This document shows, piece after piece, positions 1 through 14,449 of a stretch of 64,000 nucleotides of DNA. Below the pieces are notes generated by a model that was not told where the DNA came from, ran no database searches, and saw only the letters and a program-made list of their open reading frames with translations. Within the stretch, counting starts at the first letter, position 1. Each line of letters opens with the position of its first letter. The translations under genes and the position numbers were made by a program. The stretch is taken from assembly GCF_042242105.1 (NCBI RefSeq), contig NC_092020.1, positions 15,499,788 through 15,563,787 on the forward strand. The letters run 5' to 3'. Source of the stretch: Pempheris klunzingeri (taxonomy: Eukaryota > Chordata > Actinopteri > Acropomatiformes > Pempheridae).

Positions 1-518
1 CACATAATAAACAACTGGACTGTTATACAGTCAAACAAATTCCATGGCTATGCAGCCCTGCTGCAAATTGAGAATAGGGAATAAAAATTGTAATAGAAGA
101 AATATTAGAAAACAGAAAAACAACAAATTGATTCTTTTCTTGTATATGGAAGATATTGTATGAAAATTGAAAAGGCATCATTGGACAACTCCAAGGTCTT
201 TCTGTATGAGTCCCTGCACTTGTATGCAAGTCATCGGGTTTGGCATTTGTATTTGACATGTACATTTACAATTTCTCATAGTGAATAAGTGGATGAAAAA
301 GTGGATCAAAGTGGATACTTCTGGCTCGTGGTGTGATACCCATCCAGTGTTAAAACATAACGAGCTAGAATGATCCAACAGAGACACTGCGTACCCTGAC
401 GTTTAAACAAACAGTCGTCTGGGATCAGTCTCCTGGGGAGCAAAGGTAGCTTTAATGTCTACCGTTGTGTCTGGGTTGTGGGTGGATGAGAGGTGGGTGG
501 ACTGATCTATCTATAAAA

Positions 519-538
519 CACACACACACACACACACA
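519..538. repeat. (CA)n microsatellite
   Basis: Uninterrupted CA dinucleotide run of about ten units inside the transporter intron. Confidence 0.95.
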
Positions 539-1009
539 TTTCGAGTTGTGAAATATGAGCTCTACAGCGCTATACAAACACGGTCCTTGTTGTGGAGGTA
601 GACCTAAACATTCTGTGCTGTACATGTATACATCTCCTGGTACACAGTGTACACTACAAAGTCACATTTTGTATAGTTTATGGGTGGGACTGCACCCTAG
701 CCTGGCCTAGTTTATTTGTCTTAATAGAACAAGAGAGGGGGGGATCCTCCGATTTAACATGTGCAACATGAACTCCCACCATTTTGGAACTCTCCCTATG
801 AAATGATCAAAGTTTCACCTTAAGGTGCAACACTGACAAACTAGCACCACCGGGCATTGTATGTTCTGCCAGCCAGTCAAGCTGCAGTGCACATCCATGT
901 CTGTCCAGATCTAAGATGAGTGTCATCAATTCAGTAACTAACCACATGTGAAACATGGTCACAATCTCCCCTTCTGTTTGTGAGTTATGGCTTTGAGTAA
1001 AGGCTGGAA

Positions 1010-1310
1010 AATTATGATGTCACGCTGACCTTTGACCTTTTATAAAATGTCATCATTTTAGCCTAATAGGCTGTGACTGTGTATGTGAAATGTTGTCATA
1101 ATTAGCATATGAATTATAGCCAAAAGCCTGTTTTGACCATGACCTTTGACCTTTAACCACCATCTAATCAGTTAATTCCTGAGGCTGAGAGGGTCTTAGT
1201 GCCAGATGTACTGAAATTTCCTCAAGGAGCTCCTGACATATCATGTTCATAAAAATGGAATGGATGGAAAGATGTACATACAGACAGACGAACAACCCGA
1301 AAATATAAAG
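1010..1310. repeat. Dispersed fish repeat remnant (non-autonomous element)
   Basis: The segment contains two 'tgacctttgacctt' blocks, then text about failing to tolerate 'cctcaaggagctcctgacatat', and ends with a 'ggatggaaagatgtacat' and 'cagacagacgaacaacccgaaaa' stretch. From memory this order matches a widespread teleost interspersed repeat that ends in a GGACGGACGGACAACCCGAAAA-like tail. It carries no intact coding frame and looks old and diverged. The family name is not certain. Confidence 0.55.
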
Positions 1311-4149
1311 CATAGAAACACTTGATTGGTCTCTGTAAAAGCATTTCACATCACATCATCTGAAGGCATATAGTAGATACCAACAGTGTATATCTATTGT
1401 AGCAACAGTAAAGTAACTGAAAACAGTATCCATAAAAATGCAGTGCACACCATTGAAAGATGAATAAATGGCAAAATTGCATGAGATCCAATGAACCCAC
1501 TTTACTGAATAAGCCAAGGAGTTTGGGTTTTGGTTCCGAAAGAACTCGTTATGCTTCAAACTTACTTAAACTTGAAACCCTCTACCCCTCACCTTTCACA
1601 GTCTGTTTTGGTCTCCATCAAATCCTGTGGGAAATATCTGGCTCTTCAGCTGCTAAATACTTCACTTTATTCACCAGCCAGTTGCTAACTTTGCCGGTCT
1701 GCTGTTTGGTGCTGTGTAGGTAGTGTACAGTAGGTTTTTAGAGCCTTTTCTGTATCTGTTGTGGCTAAAAATGACACTGATGAGGGCTGAAAGATGCTAA
1801 ATGCTACATAGAGCCAAGGGGAACTGCAGAGTTGGGCTATAATTGTGTTATTGTCTGTTGGTTCGTCATTACAAGCGACTCCTTTCACATTACACATGAG
1901 CATTTCAGTTATTGAGTCATACTGGCAACCAGACACATTGATTGTTTATATAAATAAAATATAAATAATCATAATGTTGCATGAATGAACGAGCATGAAT
2001 TTATGTCAAGCAGTACTACACATTTATTGTGTTTAGCTCTTGTGTCACGTTTGCTCTGGGGGGGCCAACATATGACTTTCCAGTATGTAAATAAGAGGCT
2101 TTAAGGCACCACAATGCAAAACAACATTAATCTCCTCTCTTTTGGTTTTGTATGGCATGTGCTTCGTTGGCTAACAACATCTCCAGTTACAGCAACTGCA
2201 TTGTGTAGACAACAGAACGATGCATACATATAGTAAGATTATGTCTGGCCTGATTGTGGTGTGATGGTGGGAAGGTTATCAAATGACCGCGATGACTGTA
2301 ACAGCATCCCAATTCAGTGGAGGAATCCCTCAAAGAACATGGTCCATGAAAACAGCCTGCAGCTTCGACTGTGTATGCAAAGACATGCCATGTATCTAAA
2401 AGTTAAGACATAATGAATAGGATGTGTTGTTGGCCCCTCTGTCCCAGCTCAACTGACCGATGTTTGACTTAGGATGCTCTCCAGCGAGTGAAAACCAACC
2501 CTTGATTCAGCGCTTTGTCCACCAATTTCTTCCTGGATGCGTGTTTACGATCTTGCCTGAGCTGTTAAGCTGGGAGCTATAAACCCACTGCCCAGAGGTC
2601 GATGCCCAGAAACATCCCAAACACAGCAAAATAAAATAAAATACAGGCACAGGGTAGGGTCTCTGCAGATATAGATGCCGATGCACACTTATGGTGGGTC
2701 ACGTGATAATTGAGAGGGATTATTTTTTCTATGAACCTATAGGAATCTTTAGGAAAATCCTACTCATTCTACCTTTAAAAAAAATTGCTCAGCCCCAAAC
2801 TCCTGACAGAATCAGGTCAGGTTTAGTTTGGTTTGCAGTCCTCTCGTTCTTGAATCTCAGATATTTAAGTCCACAGACTTGCATGCTTCTACTCCAGGGA
2901 TTACTTTTGCCGTCACTGGTATTTCTTAAGCTTCTCATATTCCTTCTAATTGGTACTGCTGTCACTTAAGAGAGCTCAGTATGTCAACAGCCTCACTTTA
3001 TATTCTTTGGCCATTGCCACATGTCCAGTTGGTTTCTTTGGAAGGACCACAGAGCCTTAACTCAGTCTCTAACCCAGCCTCTGCCTCTAACTACACAGTG
3101 AGGTGTCTCCCATCTGGATATGTGGTGCCATATGTACGCTGTTTCTGTGTATCTTGCACACTTTCTAAGTGGTTCATCCCTGGAAGCCAACAGAGTTGTA
3201 GAGTGTTTTACAGTCTGGTCCTTTGAGTCTTCATTCCATCAGTAGTTTTTATGCAGTACTGCATAACTACTCCAGTACTGTTCATACTTTTGATTCTAAA
3301 TGGGTCTGCACTTGTTATTTCACTGCGGTTGTGAGTACAGACTGGATGTGTCTTTGTAAACTAGGGCACTATACTGTGTCCCCAACCAAAGGACTGGATT
3401 GTCAGAATGAGCATTGAAAGCCACATGGCTGAACAGACAAAAGAAGACAAAGGCTTACATTTAATCAATAGAAAATCCAAGAAAATATGTGTATGTGACA
3501 GTACTGGAAACATTGTGTAACTGGCCGTGATAACTGCTTAGTATCAAGGATGGACACAAACTGATTACCATTTTAAACTATGACTGGATTTTCTTCTAGG
3601 TCCTTCACTGAGAAAAGGAGATGCAGCACAAAGTAATGTGAAAAAAAACCTACAGAAACACAACAGGGCAGCAAGAGTATTGATAAGGCTTTAGCCAGCT
3701 TCAAGTAGAAAACAGCTCAAAGGGAAAAAAAACTTGTGTAAGTGGAAGCAGCACCACTCTAGCACTGAAGCAATATGATAACCTGAGTACCAGTAATACT
3801 ATTAATTGATGGTTGTTGTCATGTTATGACATAGGCTTTCTTCCCTGAAACAATGATTGCAGTCACTGTGTTTTTTTTACTGTATACAAAGCCAAAGCAC
3901 ATTACTACGGCATAAAAGGTCCAACCTACAATCAGAGGCTAACAAAGCAACAGAAACATGTTTCATTCCTGCACTCTCTCCTCTCTTTTCTGGCCAACCC
4001 TTCCTCCAAACCCCCATTTCCCCCGTCTCTGGCACAAGCAAAGGTCTGTGAATAGACTGAGTGGAGTGTACTCATTATACACAATTAAGTCTGAACACTT
4101 CCAAACAAGAAGAACACAGTGAGGGAGACTGAAGTAAAATGAAAAGATG

Positions 4150-4152
<3 letters not shown>

Positions 4153-4190
<38 letters not shown>

Positions 4191-4200
4191 TGTGCGTGTG
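4153..4200. repeat. (TG)n microsatellite, interrupted at its 3' end
   Basis: About fifteen perfect TG units followed by an imperfect TG/CG tail. Alternating purine-pyrimidine sequence of this kind can adopt Z-DNA. Confidence 0.95.
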
Positions 4201-4734
4201 GTGAAGGGACTTAACAAGCTTTTCTCTCTTTATGTGATGGATGCAATCTGACAAGCAGAGAGAGATCGAGAGACTCTATAGGACCCATCTGTACATTAGA
4301 GGAACAAACTTCTTACGGCAGGGAAAAGCTGTTGGAGGCAGCTCCATTTAATGCACCGAGAGATTTAACCAAGACTACTTTGTTTGGTTTGTATTAGACA
4401 CATTACTGTGCTTTGTGGATATCTGTGTTCTGTTTGATAAAAGGATAAAACCTAAACCAAAAACACTGGAGTAATGTGTCATATTTCTATAATGAAACTG
4501 GTCTTGATGAGTATCTTAATAAACATACTGAATGCCACACAAACCATCTTTTCAATTGACATTGACATTCCCATCAAATAGCCAGTGTAAGAATTATAGC
4601 TCTTTTTATGTTTATTTATTATAGCTCCTCAGTTTTAGTGGACAGAAAGTAAAGTGGAAATGCTTTTAAAGACATGCTGCTGGCTGTTTCAGAAGTACTT
4701 GTACCAGCAAAATATTATCAATCTACAGTGTATT

Positions 4735-4870
4735 GGGTGGCGGGAGAAATCTGAGATATCTCCAAACCTTGGCAAATAAAATCAGACCTATCTCTTTAAA
4801 CAAATGCCGCTGCAGTGACTGAGAAACACTATTGTTTGAAATTTCACTGAACTATCCCTTTAAAGCTAAA
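4735..4870. repeat. Possible short dispersed repeat
   Basis: A compact block running from 'tattgggtggcgggagaa' to 'ctgaactatccctttaaag'. The closing motif is common at the ends of teleost non-autonomous elements. I see no terminal inverted repeat or clear target duplication, so this is a weak call from recollection of fish repeat sequence. Confidence 0.3.
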
Positions 4871-7059
4871 AGAAATCCACATGTGAGCCCACACACATTG
4901 TTACTTTTGAAATCCAACGGGCCATAACAGTCAAAAACAAATTGCTGTCCAAACACTATGTGACGGCGCTGTTAACACAATTGTACTTACACACAGGGGA
5001 GGAAATATTCCATCAACTAAACAATGCAACATATTGTGTTAGAAATTGTTTTGGGTCCTCACAGTTTGAGCAACAATAGTCACAGTTTTTGCAACATTCA
5101 TGGAAAGAACGAGGTACAAGACCACAGAATTAGTACAGATGGCCAATTCCTCAAGGCCACATTAAATGGACAATGTGCCGTTATATGACGTAAATGGTCA
5201 TTTAAAAATCCCAGATGCTAAAAAAATAGTATTATAAAGTATCTTGGAAATAGGATAAACATTATGATTTGATGTTTTGCAAAGCATTAGTTAGCTGTAC
5301 TGAAGTATTGTCAGAGTTCCTCATACTTTCAGCAAAGCAGTTCAACATAAGCCGCTAAATAATTACATAAGTAATCGATTTATAAAGCCTTGTTCTAGCA
5401 TCAGTTACCTGACTGGCTCATGTCCATACAGTACATCAGGTCAGGCTGCATAGTTTACAGAGGACTGAAAGTCTAAGACAAGTCAGATAGGGGACCAGCT
5501 GTCACAGATGTAAAAGTGTCAGCAATTCCTTCTGGTTTAAAAGAGTCATATGGTGTGCAAACCACTTGTGATAAGAAGTTTGTGCAGTGTGAATAAACTG
5601 TATAATGGATATGTCTGCAGAGAGTACAGTGAGTCACATTTGAGTGCAGCAGCACAGCTCCAATTTTTGTCAGACTTCGCTCCTGTTACACCATCTGTTA
5701 ATACTAACCTACAAACAGCAGCCTCTATTTAATATTTAATACTGATGGGATTCTCACAGCTTGTGTTTCTCAAAGTTAATACCATAACTCCCATAAACAC
5801 TTGATTCCAGCAGCAAAGGATGAAGGTAATTATCACCTATCCAGTCCCTTGTATCGGCTAGGTAAAGTCAGCTTAATTTTCCTGTCACTGTTTACATCTG
5901 CACCTGCTGGAAAGCTGTCTACTAATAAATGCATTCATTTATTGATGTTAAAATAAGCCCAGATTCTACAAAAGCGTGTGTGGAGCCTTTGGACACTCTG
6001 ATCCAACCTGAACCCATTCCCCTGCCCTCTGAAATGCCAAAAATTCCACAGTGCTCCCTGATCTGCCAGCCTGGGATTTCCAGCTCCCCTGGAGATGCTG
6101 GTGAAATCTGGGGCAACAAAGCTACAATGCAGCACTACACACAGTACAGACATACGCTAGTGTCTGGAGTTAGCTTGTGACAGCACCTGTTTGAATCCTC
6201 GCTAGAATAGTCTGTTTGCAAATGTCCACCACTGAGTGTTGAGCCTCATCCGATATGATGGAGGATTACTAGAGAAACTCAGTGTTGAATCCTGAAAGTA
6301 TACTTTTTGTTGATTTGAAGACCTAGCTGATCCCAGAGTTCCCCCCACAACTAAATGGGTAGAACAGGGCACTGTCTTTTAAACCACTGCTATGCTGCTG
6401 TCATGTTTTAGTTTCACTTAACGTTCTAAATGCTGTTTTACAGGTTTTTCCACCCGAACAAAAATACAGTTCCTGTATAAAATATAAATCCTCTAAACAT
6501 TAGTACGAAAAAATGTTTAAAAGTGAAACTGATTTGTTATACTTATCATACTAATGTTTGACAAGCTAAATAACACAGAACAAGGTTACACAAAGCTCAC
6601 TGCAGTCAGTATGAGCCATACCGAACGACTGTATATAATTTAGTGTGTGTCAGTGATTGAGTGTGGTGTGTTATTTATACATTATCAGTGTCTTTTTTTA
6701 ACATTTAATGGAAAAACTCTCTTTATGCTCGAATGCTGCTGTCAGTAAGATTTATAGGCTTTCCACTTTAGGCTGGAATTCAAGCGAAAAACAAAACACC
6801 TCTCCTTAAGTGATGAAGCAGCATCACTAATGGAGCCTGTGGATTGATGCCTTTTAATGAGGCACTGAAATTCCCAACAAAAAAATAGTAAAGATAAAGT
6901 TGACATCTCTCAGGGACTTCTCCGGCTCTACAATTAGACACAAATGGGACACAGTGTATTTGAACAAGCCTCTGTTTTTGTCTCATCACATTCTATCTAC
7001 TGACATCTTTCACACAAGTAGTGGATAGATGGAAATCATTTCAGGGATCAATGAAAAAT

Positions 7060-7600
7060 TAATCACACGCTCACTCGCCTGTCTCTCTCCCCCCCATCAC
7101 ACATATTCCCAGTTTCCCAGAAACAGCATCGCACTTTGAACGTCTCACGTTCAATCAAACATTACCTCAAAGGTGACTCACTCCCTGCTGATTATAAGAG
7201 CAACATCTCTTTTTTCTTATCTAAAAGGAATGTAATATGGAAATTCTTGCAGTCAGCACACACCTTCACATACCAGCCACAACAGGAATGAAACCTCTGG
7301 CCGTGCCATGCTGTAATCATTGAGCAAAACAACACCATCTGTAACTCATAACCTGCTCACCTCTCCTTCATTACCTCTTTTTAATTGAAAAAAGGCCGCT
7401 CTGAACCCCCACCTTGACACTCCGGAGCTATTTTGAAAATCTCTCGTTTACCCCTCAAGGCTTAATAAATACCCAGTGCGCTATAATAGAGCTTGGTATA
7501 AAGACCTAATGGTAATCTCTTAGCAAGATCTAATCACATCCAAAATCTTTCCTTGTCACCACCTCTCCCCGTGGTCCTGAAGTTTATTTCCTGTGAAGTT
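7060..7600. promoter_or_regulatory. Candidate conserved non-coding element in the transporter intron
   Basis: This stretch has no reading frame and no simple repeat. It is dense in homeodomain-like TAAT cores (for example 'attaatc', 'cttaataaat', 'ctaatggtaat') and has a mixed, high-complexity base composition unlike the AT-rich intron around it. Developmental enhancers in large vertebrate introns often look like this. The call is a visual impression only; alignment to other fish genomes would decide it. Confidence 0.25.
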
Positions 7601-9543
7601 CGTGGACACGTTGCTTTAAGATGTCCCACACATGTGAATCTAACTTTTACTGACTGTTCCCTCTCAGACAGGATAGCTGTTCAAAAGCCAAAATACAACT
7701 GTGAGCATTGAAGCTAAGCTGTCCCCCTCTGTTTTGTTCCCTTTCTGAGGGGATAAGGTCAGCATACTAGCTTAATCCTTTCACATACGAGAACAACCAA
7801 GAATCAAATCCAAGGGACGGCTGGAGATGAAATCCTTCACAAGCCAAAACTAAGAGGGGGACATGTTTGTAAATGCCTCGATAGAAACAGCCCTCTGTTG
7901 AATGTATGATATTGGTAACATATCTGGTTTTAGATGACTTAGGAGGAACTACCACTCATATTGTATCTGCTCTCAATCCCACAAACACTGAAAGTAAAGT
8001 GATGCCTGGCCAGGCCACCTGCAGACACAGCTATGTCCCTCACATGAATGTCAGATGGCAAGGTGCAGGACACCAGTAAAGATATCAACCTGTGCTCACG
8101 TAAACAACTCAAATGAGCCCGATCATGCCCGAGCCTTTGATTTTCTCAGTGACTGTTTTTCATGCTGATGAGAGAGGGAGGAATTTGTTCCAGGGAACAG
8201 TCTTAGAAGCATAATCCCTTCCCACATCCTGACCTTAACCTTTGCTGGGGATTGTGGAACATGACAGGAAGTTAGGGAAAAATGCCAACTCCTGCGACAC
8301 GACACTCCCCTCCTCAAAAACATCTCTTCTCGCTAAGAGCCAGGCAGAAAATTTCACAGTTTTGCCCTTTAGTTTAGAACAAGCAATTGCGAAAAACTCC
8401 AATAATCACTCATTTAGTCTGTAGTTGTTAATGTGATTAGCAACCTCAAACCTAGAGGCCAAGACTATAACTAGATTAAGGGACCTGACCTCCAGGGATG
8501 GACAAAAACGTCAGTTTCCTGTTAACTACTGATGGAGCATCAGCAGGCTCACAAAGTCTTTGCACCCCTTCGTTTTTAAACTGAATCTAGAGACTTATTT
8601 ATCTCCATAAAACAAGACTGACCTGCCTCATTCCTTTGGAGTAACATCAGCAATTTCTACATTAAGATGCATCTCCTCGTCTGCTGTATCACACAAAAGT
8701 TTGCACCACCCAGTACGGTGTGAGCATCCACCGATGAAAGCTTGTAATAAAATCCTCAGCAGAATGGTTTAAAGTGAAGCACACAGGGAGACACAGAGGG
8801 GTGAACACTGGCCTTATTCTGGACACGCATGCCAGAAAAATTGGTCAGTAGCAGCTTTATTGTGATCAATGAATGTGAGTTGCTGGAATTAAATTACCGC
8901 AAGGTCCTTCAGCTTTTTATATACTGTGACAGTAATGTCTCAGTGCGACCCAGCGCCAGAGAAAACCCTGAAAAAAATTGGCTATGTCACATTCTTGGTC
9001 ACACTTTTTTAAGTGCAGTGTGCTCTTATCTTTACAGACCGTTTTAAATGTATATTTTCATAACTTTTCTATAACCTTCGGCCTTCAAGGGAGAGACTTT
9101 ATCAAAGGGCTGATTGTGGCAAACAGAGATGCAGCAGCTGGAGTTAGTTTCTGCTGAATGGACGGCGAAGACACAGTGGGTCAGTTAAATGTCCGTTAAT
9201 CATTGACAACTGACCAACTCAAACAAGGGGTAAAGAGCATATTCAGGATGCAGGAACAACAAGAGTTTGCAGACAGCAGATGTGTATAACTGAGGAACAT
9301 ATGTAATATAACGCTATGCTCAGTGTACCGCTTTAAGTGCAGGGTAAACCTGCCTGAACTCTGAGCTGACCCACATCTTTTTTAGACTGAGGCATGTGTG
9401 TGACATATATAGTGACCTAAACATCCCAAGCTACTATAAAGCTGATGTTACAAGAAGGTATGTAAAGGTATCATTTGTTTTTCATCATGTTGATATTATG
9501 TTAACTGATAGCCATCCCCTGGAGGTCCAGTCCAGCCTTGTTA

Positions 9544-10912
<1,369 letters not shown>

Positions 10913-11069
10913 TTATGAGAATAAGCCAGCATGCACTGTTACACTCGGTGTTTTTATTATAAAGGTAATGGGGTTTGGTGTTGTTTACTTTCACTGTGTC
11001 TATCGGCGTTACAGTAATTAAAATATCTTTGACACAGTGGTGGAGAGCTGTAATTTAAGCTATAATTTA

Positions 11070-12600
11070 CAGGGGCGCCGTCAACGGGGGGGCCAGGGGG
11101 GTCCGCGGCCACCCCTGAAAAATGCTTGGCCCCACCAGTGGCCCCCCAGTTCTGATAGGTCAAGTTCACATTTGAAAATTTCGGAAATTGTAAATATGTT
11201 GTCCGAGTGCAAGTGAAGGCAGCACTGCAGCAGCTGCTGCCCAAACTCAGAGACGGACAGTGGAAGTCATTTTCAACGGCAGGTGTTGAGACAACCAGAT
11301 TACCAACAGGTAAGTAAGTCAAACAGTACTTACTTTTAGAACAAATAGTATGTGTTTGGTAAACTGTGTCTGTGCTGAACCACATGCTGGCTGCTCTCCG
11401 TTACTGAGCATCTCATTAGCTTGTGCTAAGGGCCGCTAGCGTCGGATCACCAGTACCTGTGCCGTGATGCTACGGCAATTTTCAGACAATGAAGAGAAAG
11501 TCTACGGACATCTCTTCCATATGTGTGATGATGCAGGCCAAGATAACACCGCCGAGCAAACCCATGAACAGACAGGGACAGAGACAGAGCAGGGTAGTGC
11601 AGAGGAGCAGGTTCGGGCAGTGACGGGTCCAGAGAACAGGGAAGAAGTAACAGCAGCAGGCAGGACAGGATACAGCTGTTCATCCTACTGCTGGACCAAC
11701 AGGTGATCTTAGAACAGGGTCCCTCATGAGGAAATGAATGGCAAGAGAGTAACTTTACCTGGATAAACGCGTGGTAACAAGAGTTAACAAGAGTTATGAA
11801 TCCTGGTGCAACAACAGAAAGCTTCTTATTCTTCTTATTGTTTACTGGTAGATGAGTTTGAACAGTCAGAACAGAACTGACTGTGGGTCCATAATACAAC
11901 TGTAATCTGGGATTACTATGGACAGCTACTCATGTTATTATTGTTGTTTTTGCTGCTGCTATTTTAAATTCAGAATAACTTATTTTCCTCATGTTTCATC
12001 ACAGATATTTCCCAGTCAAGATCAGAGGGCCCAAACAGCAGCATCTCAAGTTTTTCCCTCGTACTCTTCAAGGGGACAGAAGACGAGGCTTCAAGAAAGA
12101 CTGGCACAGTGCGCACGCATGGCTAGAATACTCACAGAGCTATGGTCAAATGTCTATTGTCAAAGACAATGCTTTTGTGGACATAGTCTCTTACATGTTT
12201 ACAGCAGAATAAAGCTGTATTAAAAACAATCAAAGGCCTCTGTGTGGTGCTTTTAAACTTGAGTAGACTTCCCTGTAACTGTTTAATACAATACTGTATA
12301 ATACAACTACCCTATTAGAACAATGAATTTCCTAACTCATAAATAAACCAATACTTACTAAGATAGGCTTGTACTGTATTAGTGCATGTACATCTAAGTA
12401 ACGTTAACTGTAAAATTAGAAAGTATATGAGTACGTGATTCCTTAACTCTCATACTGACATCGATTTTGACTAGCCTCAATACTTACAACAGCTTTTCCT
12501 CTTGAAATTCCATTATTGTTTTTGGTTTTGGTGTGCCATCCCAGGATTTTCACTGGCCCTATCTGGCCCCCCCTGTGAAAAATTTCTGGGGGCGTCCCTG
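11070..12600. mobile_element. Decayed hAT-like DNA transposon with TTF-type zinc-finger remnant
   Basis: The left end reads caggggcgccgtca and the right end ggggcgtccctg, which are imperfect inverted termini. Both are followed inward by G- or C-rich 'ggcccccc' text typical of fish hAT elements related to ZMYM/TTF-domain transposases. The flanks are ataattta (11062-11069) and ctaattta (12601-12608), an 8-bp target duplication with one mismatch, the length expected for hAT. Near 11991-12212 (+) a broken frame includes FKKDWHSAHAWLEYSQS, which resembles the TTF zinc-finger region of hAT transposases. The catalytic domain is absent, so the copy is non-autonomous. Confidence 0.75.
11991..12212 (+). 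pseudogene. hAT transposase fragment (TTF-type zinc finger region)
   Basis: A 73-codon open fragment inside the 11070-12600 element. It reads through RYFPVKIRGPKQQHLKFFPR and then a GFKKDWHSAHAWLEYSQSYG-like block. From family knowledge, TTF-type hAT proteins have an equivalent stretch ending in a WLEYS motif, normally followed by a C-x2-C zinc ligand pair that is not preserved here. There is no continuation into a catalytic domain. It is not a host gene. Confidence 0.5.
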
Positions 12601-12683
12601 CTAATTTAACGCGTTAACTGTGCAATAGACTGGGCAAAAAGTTTCTGGTGGTGCTCCAGCTACAAAATATGGCAAAATATGTT

Positions 12684-13300
12684 CAAACACCAGAGGTGGA
12701 AAGTAAATAAGTAAGTAAATTCACTCGTACTAAAATGAGTACTAGTAGGCCTCTGGTAAATGTACTTACTGCTTACTTAGCATTAATTATTTCCATTTTA
12801 TGCAACTTAATATCTGTATGTTACTATATATCTGTGGGGGATGTGTTACTTTTTACTCAGTTGCATTTATTTGACATGTGTAGCTGTGGTGGAGGAAGTA
12901 TTCAGTTATTTCTCCCAAGTAAAAGTAGCAAAACCACAGTGTAATAAATACCCCCATTACAAGTAAATACTATTTTTAAGTGCTACATAGAAATTCATAC
13001 ATCAGTATGAATCCATTCATATGTCTATAATATCCAGCTGTGCAAATTTTACTTGTAAAATTATGGTTTGAATGCTTGAGCTAATCTGCAAAGTATCATA
13101 ATTATTCTAATGAGTAACTGTTACTGTGAATGTCAACACTCGTAGTGGAGTAAACAGTACAATATTTTCCATCTGAAATGTAGAGCTGGATAGAAGTTTA
13201 AAGAATATAATGGAAATACTCACGTTAAATACAAGTACCTCAAAATTGTATTTGAGTTTAGTGCTTCTGTAAATGTACTATTTAACTCAATTAAAACCTC
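12684..13300. repeat. Dispersed fish repeats (AGAGGTGGAAAGTAA type and GTGGAGGAAGTATTCAG type)
   Basis: Two motifs common in teleost interspersed repeats occur here: 'cagaggtggaaagtaa' near 12690, and 'ggtggaggaagtattcag' near 12888 followed by 'aagtaaaagtagcaaaacca'. The second appears to be a younger repeat inserted in or beside the first. Neither has coding capacity. Boundaries are approximate and assignment is from recollection of fish genomic sequence. Confidence 0.55.
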
Positions 13301-13599
13301 TAAATGCTTCCAACAGCACTGTCAAAAAGACAATAATTATAGGCTGAAATTAGGCTGGGATGATAATTATGTTGTGTTTCTAAACATGTAGGTCAGCTGT
13401 GCAGCTTCCAAGTAAAAGCTGCTCAACTTCCCCAGATTATTCTGTATGAAGTGAGAGAGAGAGTCCCCAGGCAGAGATAATTAAAATGAATGAATTTCAC
13501 ACTTGAGTAGTGTGCTTTCAAATGAGTAAGCAACAAAAATCAAATGTATGATAATCTTCTCTGATATGCCCATTGTACACAATATTGAGATTATGGATA

Positions 13600-13760
13600 T
13601 GAAATATATTTTTATTGTACTGTATAGTTGTGTGTGCATACTTATTTATATGTATGTGTGTGCATAGGCCTATATGTGTATATGCAGAATATGTTTATGT
13701 ATATATGTGTGTACTTTGTAGATGAATATGTGCACAGTATGTGTATGCTGTATATAGGTA
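13600..13760. repeat. TG/TATG-rich low-complexity tract
   Basis: Alternating purine-pyrimidine sequence built from tatgtgtg and tatatgtg units. It is not a perfect microsatellite but is clearly of low complexity. Confidence 0.7.
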
Positions 13761-13943
13761 GATCTATTTTTTCTGTCCTGTGTCATTGCTGTTGTCTGTG
13801 CTGTTAACACTGTTTTTGGGAACTTGGACCAGCATATAAAGGAAGTGTTCAAAATAGAATATGAAATATGTTTAACCACATATTGCCATTTTGATCTAAA
13901 ATGCAGATAAAGATTTATCTAATCTCTTCGACTCCTGTATTCT

Positions 13944-13975
13944 GTGTTTGGACATAATTTATTATGTCCAAACAC
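13944..13975. repeat. Perfect 32-bp palindrome
   Basis: Left arm gtgtttggacataat, a two-base centre tt, and right arm attatgtccaaacac. The 15-base arms are perfectly complementary, so either strand can form a hairpin or the duplex a cruciform. It lies in non-coding sequence and is flanked by no obvious target duplication. Confidence 0.9.
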
Positions 13976-14418
13976 ATTATTTTCCTGGCACAAAAAGTAA
14001 ATCAAATCAAGTTAGCCCATTTTATTATTAGATTCAATTAGATAACCTCAAATAGATAAAACCATGGTTTGATTACTCCCTAAGGCACTTTTATTTTTTT
14101 ATGTCATTTGTAATTTTTTTAAATTCATGTGACAGAAACAAGTGTTCACCACTGAGTGGAGCTACAACACAGTGTAAGGGGTTGTTCAGTATCACGCTAT
14201 AGCAAGGAAGTTACCCAACATTTCACATTCAGTGCCATTTATTCAAAGACAAATATGTAACAGTTCGATAGCTAATGTATGTTGTTTTGATCTCTTGTGG
14301 ATAACAACACAAAAGTTGCTGTATATGCTGTAAATATAGATTATGATCTAGTGGAGTCCTGCAGTCACACTGGCAGGTAACCAACTAAGACTTACAGTAC
14401 AGTATGGCCAATGTGCCC

Positions 14419-14449
14419 ACTTTCCACCCAGACTTTGTGGGTGGAAAGT
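14419..14449. repeat. 12-bp inverted repeat with 7-base loop
   Basis: actttccaccca, loop gactttg, then tgggtggaaagt. The arms are perfectly complementary. There is no T-run after it, and the context is intergenic vertebrate DNA, so this is not a bacterial-type terminator. Confidence 0.85.

Noticed and set aside
14419-14449. Intrinsic terminator or small RNA hairpin
   Set aside because: No T-run, no promoter signs and a vertebrate context; kept only as an inverted repeat.
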